This document shows, in pieces, positions 1 through 8,912 of a DNA stretch of 64,000 bases. The notes under the pieces were generated by a model, which was not told the DNA's origin, did no database searches, and saw only the letters and a list, made by a program, of their open reading frames with translations. The stretch is from positions 15,628,529-15,692,528 of the forward strand of contig OZ038451.1 of assembly GCA_964036195.1 (NCBI GenBank), written 5' to 3'. Positions within the stretch are counted from its first letter, which is position 1; each line of letters starts with the position of its first letter. The position numbers and the translations under genes are program-made. The stretch comes from Sphaerolaimus hirsutus. Lineage: Eukaryota; Nematoda; Chromadorea; Monhysterida; Sphaerolaimidae.

Positions 1-151
1 TCACAGAGTATTGCCACTGTCTGATATACCTATATATGTTGACACAAGGTCATATCTGGGAGCTTTTAAAAAAAACGTTTTTTATTTAAAAAAAACGTTT
101 TTTTTATAAAAAAAACATAGAGTTAAAAAAAACGTTTTTTTTCCAACCCTA
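1..151. mobile_element. hAT-type MITE, right end only
   Basis: This is the terminal part of the same family as the complete copies at 33008-33671 and 38600-39302. It has the shared line about a short AT-rich segment and 'gggagcttttaaaaaa', then AAACGTTTTTT runs, and ends in the terminal inverted repeat CCAACCCTA. The other end lies outside the window, so the target duplication cannot be checked. Confidence 0.6.
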
Positions 152-1031
152 CGGGAGCGACTCGAAAATTAGTAGGTTACGTAAATATGAAATTGCAAAT
201 ACACAAAATTATTTACCTGCAGCACAATCACTGGTTGTTGTGTATCCTGCTCTGGCGTGTTTAGTGTCTTTATCGTTTTACAAGGTGCCTCCAGGTCTGC
301 CATCTTGTCTTTTTGGATTATAATGTTTGATAAGGCACGTTGTGTGCTAATTCGCGTCTTCAGTTTGGCTCGATTGAAGATATTTATTCGAGTGGCTAAG
401 TGAAACTGGATGCATGTGCTTTATAACATGCGGCGGGTCCCTTTATGTATTCGTGTACCATGTACACGCGAGTGGTCTGTTTTCTGCCCTGCTCTCTGAA
501 CGGCTGCAAATGATGTACCTGACCGCGACGCATGTGCACTCTCTATGCACACTTCTGTGGCATTTAGCGCAGTGCCACTAGCCTCGGCTGCATAATGCAT
601 TAAGGTGTAATAAATACAATAAACAGAGAGGAGTTGTTTTAGCCATGGCTCTCTGTACGCGATGGAACATTTTAGCGGAAGGCAGTTGCACGTTATTGAT
701 TTTCCCGATTTTAAAGTCGTCATTGCTTAATTTTTGAGGAATATTTACCTTTTGCTTAATTCCCCGTGAGACCTGATTTTTGTAGCTGATTTGTGGCTAT
801 TTTCAGCTTCAAAATAATCAATTCTTTACAGTGAGGATTTTTAGCGGAGGGTGGGGGGGCGGATTGTAAATATGGCACAGTGGTTAAAATGTATTTACAT
901 TTACTAGAAAAATATATACTTGAGTACTGGGTACTCGAGTACTCGATATACTTATACATACACTTTAAAAAAGAACGCTTTTGTACGTGTACGTTCGAAA
1001 AGGACACGTGCAGACTACTGAAAATGTATTA
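152..1031. other. host DNA with no recognised gene
   Basis: I see no convincing exon in this stretch. The longest open frame (421-723, minus, 100 codons) has no recognisable domain and no clear splice sites. It forms the left flank of the giant retrotransposon. Confidence 0.5.
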
Positions 1032-1035
1032 AAGG

Positions 1036-1763
1036 TGTAATATTCTTACTTTTGATGTAACTATTCTAGTAGCTTTACAAGTTTATTAACACTTTTATCT
1101 ACAGTAATCTTATCACAAACAGTTTATTCAGGCAACAAACCGTAGGAAATGGATGTATCTGATTAATCACAGCATGCAGCAGGGCGCTCCCGGCTCTTGT
1201 GAATGGGCACACGCGCTGTAAAATGAGTAATGCTATTGAAATGGGAATGTGTGAAAAGGAGATAACATGATGTGATGCTTTAAGCTAATATTATTCATGT
1301 TTGCATGTTTTGTTCAAGTGATTTGTAATGGTTTAATCAGTCCCGAGATGTCTGGGTTTTGAGTATGTAACTACGCCGCTTGGCAGTATTCTGGACCGGT
1401 CGGAAGTGTGAAGCGAGAAGCTTAAAGTGACTCAAAAGTAGCTACCGTAAACCAGTGGCCTGTGGAGCTGCACTGGCAGACAGGCGTGGACAGCGTGTCC
1501 AGAATACTGCAAGCTTGTGAGACTTATTTTATATTTTTGGTGCACTTATCTGAAATAAACTCTACTTGGGTAACGATTGACTGACGAGAACCCAGAATCC
1601 AAAATCGAAGGTGCAAGTGCCCCCTTTCCCTTGAACAACCCCCCGTTGGCCGATTCGACCAAGTAAAACCAACTACGCACTTGTTCCTGTGTTCTTGGCA
1701 CTTCCTAGACGGTGGAATTGATCACTCTACTGGATACGTGAAGTGCAGAACCAAAACGCTTCA
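1036..1763 (+). repeat. 5' LTR of giant Gypsy element
   Basis: Direct repeat of 21881-22608, 728 bp, TG...CA. It contains a TATA-like AT-rich stretch (about 1525-1536) followed by the polyadenylation signal AATAAA at 1554-1559, a plausible U3/R layout. Differences from the 3' copy include G/T, G/A and C/T changes near 1408, 1447, 1583, 1650 and 1737. Confidence 0.95.
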
Positions 1764-1764
1764 G

Positions 1765-1777
1765 TGGTGATCGTACC
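1765..1777 (+). other. Primer-binding site (tRNA not identified)
   Basis: TGGTGATCGTACC begins one base after the 5' LTR. TGG complements the CCA tail of a tRNA. The same 13 bases follow the 5' LTR of the small element at 39949-41781 exactly at its LTR border, which supports the assignment. The implied tRNA 3' end (GGTACGATCACCA) does not match any tRNA I can recall. Confidence 0.7.
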
Positions 1778-1946
1778 GATTGGACACCGTCAACAACCAC
1801 CTGGTGAGTTTAAAATAATTCTTTTTAGTTGACGGGACCACTTCGGAGAAGTGTTGATTGAATTTACTGGGGTGAATTGAACACCGCCAGAGCAGATAGC
1901 GCCAGGCGCTATAAAATTGCAGACAGCCACGTGCTGTACAACGCAG

Positions 1947-1967
1947 GTAGCTCGTTAGACGAGCTAC
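1947..1967 (+). other. Perfect hairpin in the leader
   Basis: GTAGCTCGT and ACGAGCTAC form a 9-bp perfect stem around the loop TAG, in the untranslated leader between the primer site and gag. The position is where dimerisation or packaging stems lie in retroelement RNA. The role is inferred from position only. Confidence 0.45.
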
Positions 1968-2161
1968 ATAAAGCAGACAGTCAACTGAACTGTGAAAACA
2001 GTCAATTGAGCTGTAAGAAAGTCACTCGCGTAGTGAAACGAGTGCAAAAAGGGCACACAACTGTTTGCAGCTGTGAAAAGGTGGACCCAAAGCTGTGAAA
2101 AATACTTAAATGTGAAAATTCTGACTGAATAACAAAATTGAAAAATTCGCACAACAGCAAA

Positions 2162-4465
2162 ATGCCTGTGATGCGCGACGACCCACCCCCAGAAAACCCA
2201 CCAAATGAGGATAATGGCGACATCGAATCCGATGTTGTCCCAACTGAGCCAGTGACTCTGGACGCCTCTGTGTTGCCAAATGAGACGCCCACGTACGATC
2301 AGGAGGGCAAGCTCGAAATACCCCCGCTGCTGGATGTCCCTACAAAAATAGTGGACACAGTGGACATAAACTATTACATAAGCTTGGTAAAACAACACCA
2401 AGTGATTCTGAGCAGATGGGTCATCGACAGAGACAACCGCTCAGAAATGCGAGCTCACCTAAAGTTGCTCAGCGACATTCTGCAGTTGTTGAACAACGTG
2501 CGCCGCACCATGCGCCATGAAGTGCAGGCGAGCGTAGCGCGGCACGCAAATGCTGCGCAAAATAATGATCAAGATGATGAAAATGTTGCCACAAATTCGC
2601 AACAAAATCAAATATCACAGGACTTACTTTCTAACCCAGAAAACGATAACGACAACATGTCGCAGTCGTCGGCGAACACACAGCCGCCGTCGACCGCCCC
2701 CGATCCCATGGCGCAGGCGCCAACACCGCCGATGATCAATCCGGCCGCGCAGACGCCCGTACACCCAGGTGAGCCGCAAAATGTGAACACGCGCGCGCCA
2801 GTGACTACCGCAGCACCTGCGATAAGTTCATCTGCAAAACCGCTTGTTTCGCTAGCTACAGCGCCTGCCGCGACTCACACACTTGTGCAATTAGGTGTAA
2901 ATGATTTACAAGTGAAAAACTCCATTCAGAGCCACGCTCAAAACTCACCGCAGCCCGTAAATAAGGATCCCATCGATCTAATAAATACTGCGCCATCAGA
3001 ATTAGCTAGTATGCGCATGCGGGTAGCGTCGCAGCAGGCCAACACTCCTGTAATTCCACCCACGTCATATTATGACGTGCAGGCATTTAAGGATGATCCC
3101 TGGCTGCATAAATTAATGGTAGAGAGGGATAACCACTTGCAATACATGCGCGAGGACACAAGCCATCGGCTGCAAAATATTGAAGCCGAAATGCGTCATG
3201 CAAAAATGCTGGCTGCACACGCGGACTCAGATGATCCAAAAATGTCCTACAGGGACGCTGTTTTGAGCAGTCCCTACATTCTGAGTTTACAAACAAAGGT
3301 ACCAGAGTTTTCAGGCAGTAGGGCGGCGGATGCGCCTAACCCTACAGTGTGGATAAAGGTGCTAGAAGTGGCATTATGCACTCTAGCGGTTCCGAAGCGC
3401 AAGTGGCACGCTGGGTTTTCGCTGCGATTATCTGGCGAAGCCGCTCATTGGTGCGCCTCGCAGCGGGATGAAGTCCGCAATTCATATGACTTACTTAAGG
3501 CACAATTCCTAAAACAATATTCGAATCCAGCTGTGCAAAATCAAGCTAGGATCGCGCTGGCAAAAACTGTACAAACAAAGGAACAATCAGTCAAGGAATT
3601 TTATCATTTGCTGAAAGATTTGCATTCAGCCGCATTTGCACATCTGGAAGTTGGAGCCTTAGAGGCCGACTTCAGAGTGCTATTTTCCCACAGCATATCC
3701 CCCCAGTTGCAAGCTTTTCATCGCACCCTATCACCTAGCGAGCAAAATCAAAATATTTTACAACTTCTGGACCGCCTCTCAATTTTTGAAGCACAGATTT
3801 CGCCCCAAAATGCGCTAATGACTGGCGAATCTGATGCGCACCCTAGAGCTCAGGGTGCCACTGATAATAGGCGCGGCGGCACATTTGTGCCCAGGGGCCG
3901 ATTTCTGGGCCGGCGCCGGTTTGAAAACCGACGCCCCTATAATGAATATAATCGCGCGACAATTAGCCCTGCCCCATCCCCTATCCAACAATTAGATAGG
4001 CAACAGCCAGAAGTATTGCAAAGCATGCAAACACGCTCACAATCATCCGAAGTAAATGCCGCTATGGAAATCAAGCCGCAAACAACAGAAATCACCAAAA
4101 AATTGGAGGAAATCCAAGGTGATATAAAAAAGGGAAATGCACGCGTTAATGAACTGGAAAGTAAGTTCCGGGATGAAGCAAGTGAACTGAGGCGAGCCCT
4201 CTTAGTGATAGGGGGGCACAGAGTTCACGCGCGCCACCCCCCCGCAGGGGTATGTCAAACCCAGGGACTGGGTACCAAAATAGAGGGGGGTACTCGCCTA
4301 GACCCCAATATGACAGTAGAAATGCGTCCCAATATGAAAATAGAAATGCGCCCCAATATGATAGGAACGCGCCTAGGCCGTATAGCGGCAATCAAAATAA
4401 TTCGCAACAGAATAATTCACTGCAAGGACCCGGCGCGCAGCAATTACAAGGTCAAGACATTGTAA
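2162..4465 (+). CDS. gag: Gag (capsid region) of giant Gypsy element
   Basis: The open frame begins further upstream at a TTG; the first ATG is 2162, giving 767 codons. Residues about 1-270 are rich in Pro, Thr, Ala and Gln. Around residues 380-540 is a retrotransposon Gag capsid-like domain: a hydrophobic helix near TVWIKVLEVALCTLA, then LSGEAAHWC and a downstream LKAQFLKQY motif typical of the Retrotrans_gag family. An Arg/Gly-rich stretch follows (near GRFLGRRRFENRR), then a coiled-coil-like segment. After about 4240 the frame appears to be out of register, because the Gly/Arg/Asn-rich sequence leading into the CCHC knuckle lies in the -1 frame. The capsid probably assembles the cytoplasmic particle. 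The Gag assignment is firm; the true C-terminus is not. Confidence 0.85.
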   Translation: MPVMRDDPPPENPPNEDNGDIESDVVPTEPVTLDASVLPNETPTYDQEGKLEIPPLLDVPTKIVDTVDINYYISLVKQHQVILSRWVIDRDNRSEMRAHLKLLSDILQLLNNVRRTMRHEVQASVARHANAAQNNDQDDENVATNSQQNQISQDLLSNPENDNDNMSQSSANTQPPSTAPDPMAQAPTPPMINPAAQTPVHPGEPQNVNTRAPVTTAAPAISSSAKPLVSLATAPAATHTLVQLGVNDLQVKNSIQSHAQNSPQPVNKDPIDLINTAPSELASMRMRVASQQANTPVIPPTSYYDVQAFKDDPWLHKLMVERDNHLQYMREDTSHRLQNIEAEMRHAKMLAAHADSDDPKMSYRDAVLSSPYILSLQTKVPEFSGSRAADAPNPTVWIKVLEVALCTLAVPKRKWHAGFSLRLSGEAAHWCASQRDEVRNSYDLLKAQFLKQYSNPAVQNQARIALAKTVQTKEQSVKEFYHLLKDLHSAAFAHLEVGALEADFRVLFSHSISPQLQAFHRTLSPSEQNQNILQLLDRLSIFEAQISPQNALMTGESDAHPRAQGATDNRRGGTFVPRGRFLGRRRFENRRPYNEYNRATISPAPSPIQQLDRQQPEVLQSMQTRSQSSEVNAAMEIKPQTTEITKKLEEIQGDIKKGNARVNELESKFRDEASELRRALLVIGGHRVHARHPPAGVCQTQGLGTKIEGGTRLDPNMTVEMRPNMKIEMRPNMIGTRLGRIAAIKIIRNRIIHCKDPARSNYKVKTL
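4237..4243 (+). promoter_or_regulatory. Candidate -1 frameshift site (C7) between capsid and nucleocapsid frames
   Basis: Seven C residues lie so that the zero-frame codons are CAC CCC CCC, a perfect X XXY YYZ arrangement. Slipping back one base enters the frame that carries the Arg/Gly-rich region and CCHC knuckle, which is open from about 4186. A G6 run at 4211-4216 is a second, less canonical candidate. An ordinary indel in a homopolymer would look the same. Confidence 0.4.
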
Positions 4466-7380
4466 ATTCATCAATGTCGGGACAGAGGGCATGTTATTCA
4501 TGCGGCAGCACAAATCATATTGCGAGAAATTGCACTACGCCGGCGTCGGCGAGGCAAAACAGCGCCAGGCCGAACCACACGATGTCGGCCATGGCGGCGG
4601 GAGTGACTTTTGCCGACAATTGCGACAAAAATCCATCTGTCGAGCACATTTTTTCCATGGTGGCGACAGACAAAAACAAAAATAGGAAAATTAAGAGGAT
4701 TTCAATCGAAAAATTGATCGCCGCGCCGCATGTGCAACAAAATGTCGCCAAAAAACGCAAAAACTTGCAAATCAAGCAAAATGCGTGTGAAAAATTCGCT
4801 ACGCGTACAGGAAAACATACGGTAGCTATGCGTCAGACGCCAAATGGCAGCAATCAGGGCGATGCTGCCATTGACAATGAATGGAGCAACGCGGCGCCAC
4901 CACGCAAAACTCGCATCAATGCAAAATGGCCGCGCTACGCCGCATACCTAATGGTAATCGTTTTGAGTATCATTGCGGAGCTAAAAATGTGCCATACCGG
5001 CATATTACTGCCTACGATCAGTTCAAACGCGTCGCAAAGCGTCACTCACTCAAAAATAGTGAGCTCGAAAATAGCTGAAATGAGCTTCCATCAATCCTGC
5101 GCGCATTGCAAGGTGGTTAATTGGCTGGAATATCTAAGTCCCAGCGCCGGCTGTGCATGTAAGTTAGATGGGCAGAATGAGCGCCGCCGCTTTGATATTG
5201 CCGCCATAACACCTGCGAAGAAGCATCATAATACATGTGAAACATCAAACGCAGGTGCGGCAACATCGCCCGATGCACAATGGGCCACCGATGAGCAACC
5301 GGACACTTACAACTTCGAGCACAATGCGGAGTTGGCGCAACAAAACGTCGAAGCTGAGCGCACGGGAGGCGTGGCCGCTCTGCTAGTCGAGTCAATCGTC
5401 ATGGCAGAAAGTGGCAAAAACGCCCATCCCGGCTACAATACGCGGGCAGTGACTGCGTCGACCAGCAGTAGCGACCAGCAGCTCACATGCGCTGAGCCCC
5501 GGATGACCGCCAGCGAAGAATGCAGCTTATTGGGTGCGGATATACATATCATGGTTTGTGATTTACAAATCCACAAAAATCATGATGTGTACTCTCGCAT
5601 AGGCATCCCGGTGCCGACCGAGGCGTCAATGGAGCCGCCGGCCAAAAAATATCCGCGCGACTCGATTGCGGCGGGCCAAGCGTCCAGCAGCAGCGGTGTG
5701 GAGCGACACACCGGCAACTGGAACAGTGAGTTTATCACTGTGAGCAAAATGAGTGAGCGGCGCGTGCAAAAAATTGAAAACATAATTTCACGCGCAGCTA
5801 ACCAGCAAAAAATGTCGCCGCCCGAGGAAACGGGAACATTCGGCAGCGGGCCCGGCACTAAAAAGAGCGCCATCGACGCAAAATCCGCCGATTCAGGCAC
5901 ATCCACAGGTAAGTGTCGCAACGGGTTGACAATTATTAATTTTTACCATACCATGTGTCGCAAAAATGCGCGACGAATTATGAGTGAAATGCGAATCGAT
6001 TGCCCAACCCCTATTGTCATGGGCGGCATCGCGGCTGGCACTGAAAGTGTCATCAAAAATGCGTGTGACGCCCCTATTGTGGCATGTGAAGCCGGGCGCG
6101 ACAATGAAAATGGATATTTTCAAAAATTTATTAGAATTTTCAAGGTACGAAACGGTAATAATTTAAATGTAAAGGAAAATGAAATTTTGGCAACTGGGCT
6201 GGGGCCAAAACCACCCCGTAATCAAGTCCCGTGCCTCCCTAGTTCGAATAAATTCAAAAATGCAAAAAAATCGAAGCCAGTGCGAGGCCGCCATGAAAAC
6301 AGTCGTCGGGCAAAAATCGATCCCGGATCGGTTGATAGCGACGCCCGGGCAACGCAAAAATGTGTGTTGCCAAGTTATGCAAATGAGGGCCAGACATGCG
6401 TGGCGCCTCATTGTTCATGGTTGATGTCGGGCACGACCGCCGCGGCGGGCCAGAAATGCCCAGACACACTGAAAAAAGATACACGTAAAACTACATGTAT
6501 ACGGGGCAAAAATAAGATGACACAATGGCTAACCTACACTAAAAATGTCTATTTTTGCAGCGTCGCGGCTGCCAACGCTGAAAATACCGCGACGCGGCCG
6601 CAAAGGCGTGCCTACGAAAATGGCACCATCGCCATCGCCGACCCCAGTGAAATCACGCCAGGGCCGACAGAGCAAAAGTATGTGGGACAGTGTGATAAGA
6701 GAAACATTGATTTGAGGGGTGAAATATGTGAAAATTTGCTCAATGTCGTAAAATGTGTAAATTCAGATTTTTTAAATGTGTTTAGGTTCGCCGGGGGTGA
6801 AAAATTGCTCAATTACATGAAAATTGCAAAAATATTTGTTATTGAACAATTTATGAAAGTATTCACGGTCGCAAATACTTATAAAAATATTGTTGAGATG
6901 AGTGAAAATAAAGCGGGACAAGAATGCGCTGCGTGCATCTTAGTAGAGCCCTCCCCCCGTAAATTCACTCGGTCTTCCCTCGCCTCGCGCCCGCCACGAG
7001 AGTATATAGGGCCGCAGTGCAATGCTGACTGTGAGTCAGCAGCGGCAGAGATCAGTAGGTGTGACGGGGCACGAGCTTATGTGGACGCGGCAGAAAATAA
7101 TTCCTACATAAAATTGACTTACAATTGCAAAATAAATATTTACACAAAATTTTATCGAGTATCTGTATCAAAAACAAATCGAATATTGATAAAAAAATTA
7201 GAAAATATGACTAGAGTGGAAAGGGAGATGACTAGAGGGCTGAAAAATATTCAAATCAGCCGGGACAATTTGCACAAACATGCGTGCAAATTAAATGAAA
7301 TTCAAGGGGCCGAAATAGGCCACACCCCCCAAGGCTGCTTCCACATGGGTTCCCCCCCACACAGCTGCTTCGCGAAGTGA
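4252..7380 (+). CDS. Nucleocapsid zinc knuckle followed by long unrecognised region
   Basis: This frame is -1 relative to gag and overlaps its last 214 bp. The first 75 residues are rich in Gly, Asn, Gln, Tyr and Arg. Then comes one CCHC knuckle, CYSCGSTNHIARNC (about 4492-4533), the nucleic-acid-binding element of nucleocapsids. The remaining ~950 residues have no domain I recognise: Lys/Asn/Ala-rich, many Cys, one hydrophobic stretch near YAAYLMVIVLSIIAEL, and composition close to the surrounding DNA. Splice-like sites lie inside (a strong CACAG|GTAAGT donor at 5909 and a TTTTTGCAG acceptor ending at 6560), so part may be intronic. It probably continues Gag by frameshift; the role of the tail is unknown. 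Confidence 0.6.
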   Translation: MSNPGTGYQNRGGYSPRPQYDSRNASQYENRNAPQYDRNAPRPYSGNQNNSQQNNSLQGPGAQQLQGQDIVNSSMSGQRACYSCGSTNHIARNCTTPASARQNSARPNHTMSAMAAGVTFADNCDKNPSVEHIFSMVATDKNKNRKIKRISIEKLIAAPHVQQNVAKKRKNLQIKQNACEKFATRTGKHTVAMRQTPNGSNQGDAAIDNEWSNAAPPRKTRINAKWPRYAAYLMVIVLSIIAELKMCHTGILLPTISSNASQSVTHSKIVSSKIAEMSFHQSCAHCKVVNWLEYLSPSAGCACKLDGQNERRRFDIAAITPAKKHHNTCETSNAGAATSPDAQWATDEQPDTYNFEHNAELAQQNVEAERTGGVAALLVESIVMAESGKNAHPGYNTRAVTASTSSSDQQLTCAEPRMTASEECSLLGADIHIMVCDLQIHKNHDVYSRIGIPVPTEASMEPPAKKYPRDSIAAGQASSSSGVERHTGNWNSEFITVSKMSERRVQKIENIISRAANQQKMSPPEETGTFGSGPGTKKSAIDAKSADSGTSTGKCRNGLTIINFYHTMCRKNARRIMSEMRIDCPTPIVMGGIAAGTESVIKNACDAPIVACEAGRDNENGYFQKFIRIFKVRNGNNLNVKENEILATGLGPKPPRNQVPCLPSSNKFKNAKKSKPVRGRHENSRRAKIDPGSVDSDARATQKCVLPSYANEGQTCVAPHCSWLMSGTTAAAGQKCPDTLKKDTRKTTCIRGKNKMTQWLTYTKNVYFCSVAAANAENTATRPQRRAYENGTIAIADPSEITPGPTEQKYVGQCDKRNIDLRGEICENLLNVVKCVNSDFLNVFRFAGGEKLLNYMKIAKIFVIEQFMKVFTVANTYKNIVEMSENKAGQECAACILVEPSPRKFTRSSLASRPPREYIGPQCNADCESAAAEISRCDGARAYVDAAENNSYIKLTYNCKINIYTKFYRVSVSKTNRILIKKLENMTRVEREMTRGLKNIQISRDNLHKHACKLNEIQGAEIGHTPQGCFHMGSPPHSCFAK

Positions 7381-8912
7381 GAAAGGAGGGGGGCTACATC
7401 AATAGGCCGACCGTGATGCTCGCCCGGCCATGTAAAATAAAAAAATGTTCGACGGAACATAAATATTTTGAATTTTTCAATGTTGGCCGTGTGAACATCA
7501 CGGCTGACCGCAGGCTCTACGCCCCTACACGAGCACCGCATACATACAAGGCGGCCCCCCTCCACCTACACCAGACCCCCCGGGAGCACAAGCCCAAAAT
7601 AACCAACAAAATAGGGGCCGACCAAATTGAAATTTTATTTCGTCAGAAAATGAGTGAAAAAGGGCCGGCCCCTGAGGGGAACCCCCAACCCCACCGCGTC
7701 AGCCCCCTGCCTCAGCTGTTTGTCCTCAGCTATCGCTCCTCGAATCATATGTCTCTGGGCTGTGAAAAGAGAAAATATTTACGAAGTGAAAATAAAGCGG
7801 TAGCCAGAAATTTACTCGATAGAATTCTTAGCCCAGTAAATTTGAACCCAAATTACCCCACCAACCCCCCAAGCGAACCCCATGAATTGTTTCCAAACAA
7901 TGTTGTAACGTTGATGTTGATAGTGAATGATCAGCCCGAATCAGAACATCAGAAAAATTGGAAAAATTTTGCGAAGTATTTGATGAATAAAATTTTGGCA
8001 GGGGTTCGCTCTGCAAAATCATTAGTTCCAACCCCCAAACAACACCCTCAACTCCACACCACAACCCCCTCAAAACTCCCCATCTCGAACTCCCTCAACT
8101 CCGCTGACGCCAGTTACCCCCACCTAAATAGTTCCCCCCCCCCTAAAAATCCCACACTTTCTCACAAAAACCCAAACCCCAAAAACCCTCGCTCATCATG
8201 CTGCCCCGCGTTCTCCATGGCCCTGATCCTCTTCCGGGTCCATAGAATGAATAGGGCGGCTGCAAAAATAGCTGCGAAAAGATTCTGGCCGAGTGCCAAA
8301 TCGTTCAGGCCGGAAGTCCGCCGGATCTGCCGAAAATTGACTGCCGGCGGCGACAACGCGTTGAAAATAGAAATAGGGCGGCCAAAAGTGGTCCGCCGGT
8401 GCCATTTAGCGGCACAACCTGCGCAGAAAAGGGTTCGGCGCATTAAAAATATGTCGCGACCAAGTGCGACAAAAATAATTCGAGAAATTTTTCGCCAAAA
8501 TGGCAGACTGAATCTGCCAGGTGCGAAAATGCGCGAAAACCGCGCACTTCTGAATGTTTCAGGTGGGGCGTGTGCAAAGGATTTTGGCCCATGCACACAG
8601 ATCCAACCTGAAATAAATATCGACGCTCAAATGAGAGCGTCAACAATAAACTCACAATGTGAGTTTACAAAATGTCGCATGTCGCCAAAATCTCAACGAT
8701 TTTGGACCCCCCAAAGTGACGTGGGTCAAAATCCATCTGCACACCCCTCAGCGGAGCCCAGAGCACTAATGAAGTGCCCTTTGTACCAATGTGTCGATAA
8801 TGAAGTCAACTTCATTACCGTAACCCCCCCCCCCCCCGAAATTAATGAGTGTCAGCGAAATTGGGTTGCCCGATGGAGCGGGCACGGGAATACAAATTAT
8901 AGGGGGGAATAA
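7377..8912 (+). CDS. Unrecognised open frame 2 of giant element
   Basis: 511 codons in a frame -1 to the preceding one, overlapping it by 4 bp (GTGA) with no ATG at the start, so it would need frameshifting or splicing to be expressed. It is rich in Pro, Lys, Arg and Asn. I recognise no motif. Near its end a run of 14 C (8824-8837) sits just before the next frame takes over, a likely place for a length change. It may be decayed coding sequence or a long non-coding spacer that happens to lack stops. Confidence 0.35.
   Translation: MRKEGGYINRPTVMLARPCKIKKCSTEHKYFEFFNVGRVNITADRRLYAPTRAPHTYKAAPLHLHQTPREHKPKITNKIGADQIEILFRQKMSEKGPAPEGNPQPHRVSPLPQLFVLSYRSSNHMSLGCEKRKYLRSENKAVARNLLDRILSPVNLNPNYPTNPPSEPHELFPNNVVTLMLIVNDQPESEHQKNWKNFAKYLMNKILAGVRSAKSLVPTPKQHPQLHTTTPSKLPISNSLNSADASYPHLNSSPPPKNPTLSHKNPNPKNPRSSCCPAFSMALILFRVHRMNRAAAKIAAKRFWPSAKSFRPEVRRICRKLTAGGDNALKIEIGRPKVVRRCHLAAQPAQKRVRRIKNMSRPSATKIIREIFRQNGRLNLPGAKMRENRALLNVSGGACAKDFGPCTQIQPEINIDAQMRASTINSQCEFTKCRMSPKSQRFWTPQSDVGQNPSAHPSAEPRALMKCPLYQCVDNEVNFITVTPPPPEINECQRNWVARWSGHGNTNYRGE

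Noticed and set aside
1909..1917. TATAAAA after the 5' LTR as the element promoter
   Set aside because: It lies downstream of the primer site, so transcription from it would not make a full-length template. A TATA-like stretch inside the LTR fits better.
1877..2098. 73-codon frame in the giant element leader
   Set aside because: It starts with TTG, has no domain, and lies in leader sequence with repeated Cys/Ser/Lys words.
1964..2401. Minus-strand frames opposite gag
   Set aside because: Shadow frames of the real gag; hydrophobic only because of complementary composition.
8162..8596. 144-codon minus-strand frame in the unknown region
   Set aside because: Considered because it is Pro/Phe/Arg-rich, but it has no domain and overlaps an equally open sense frame.
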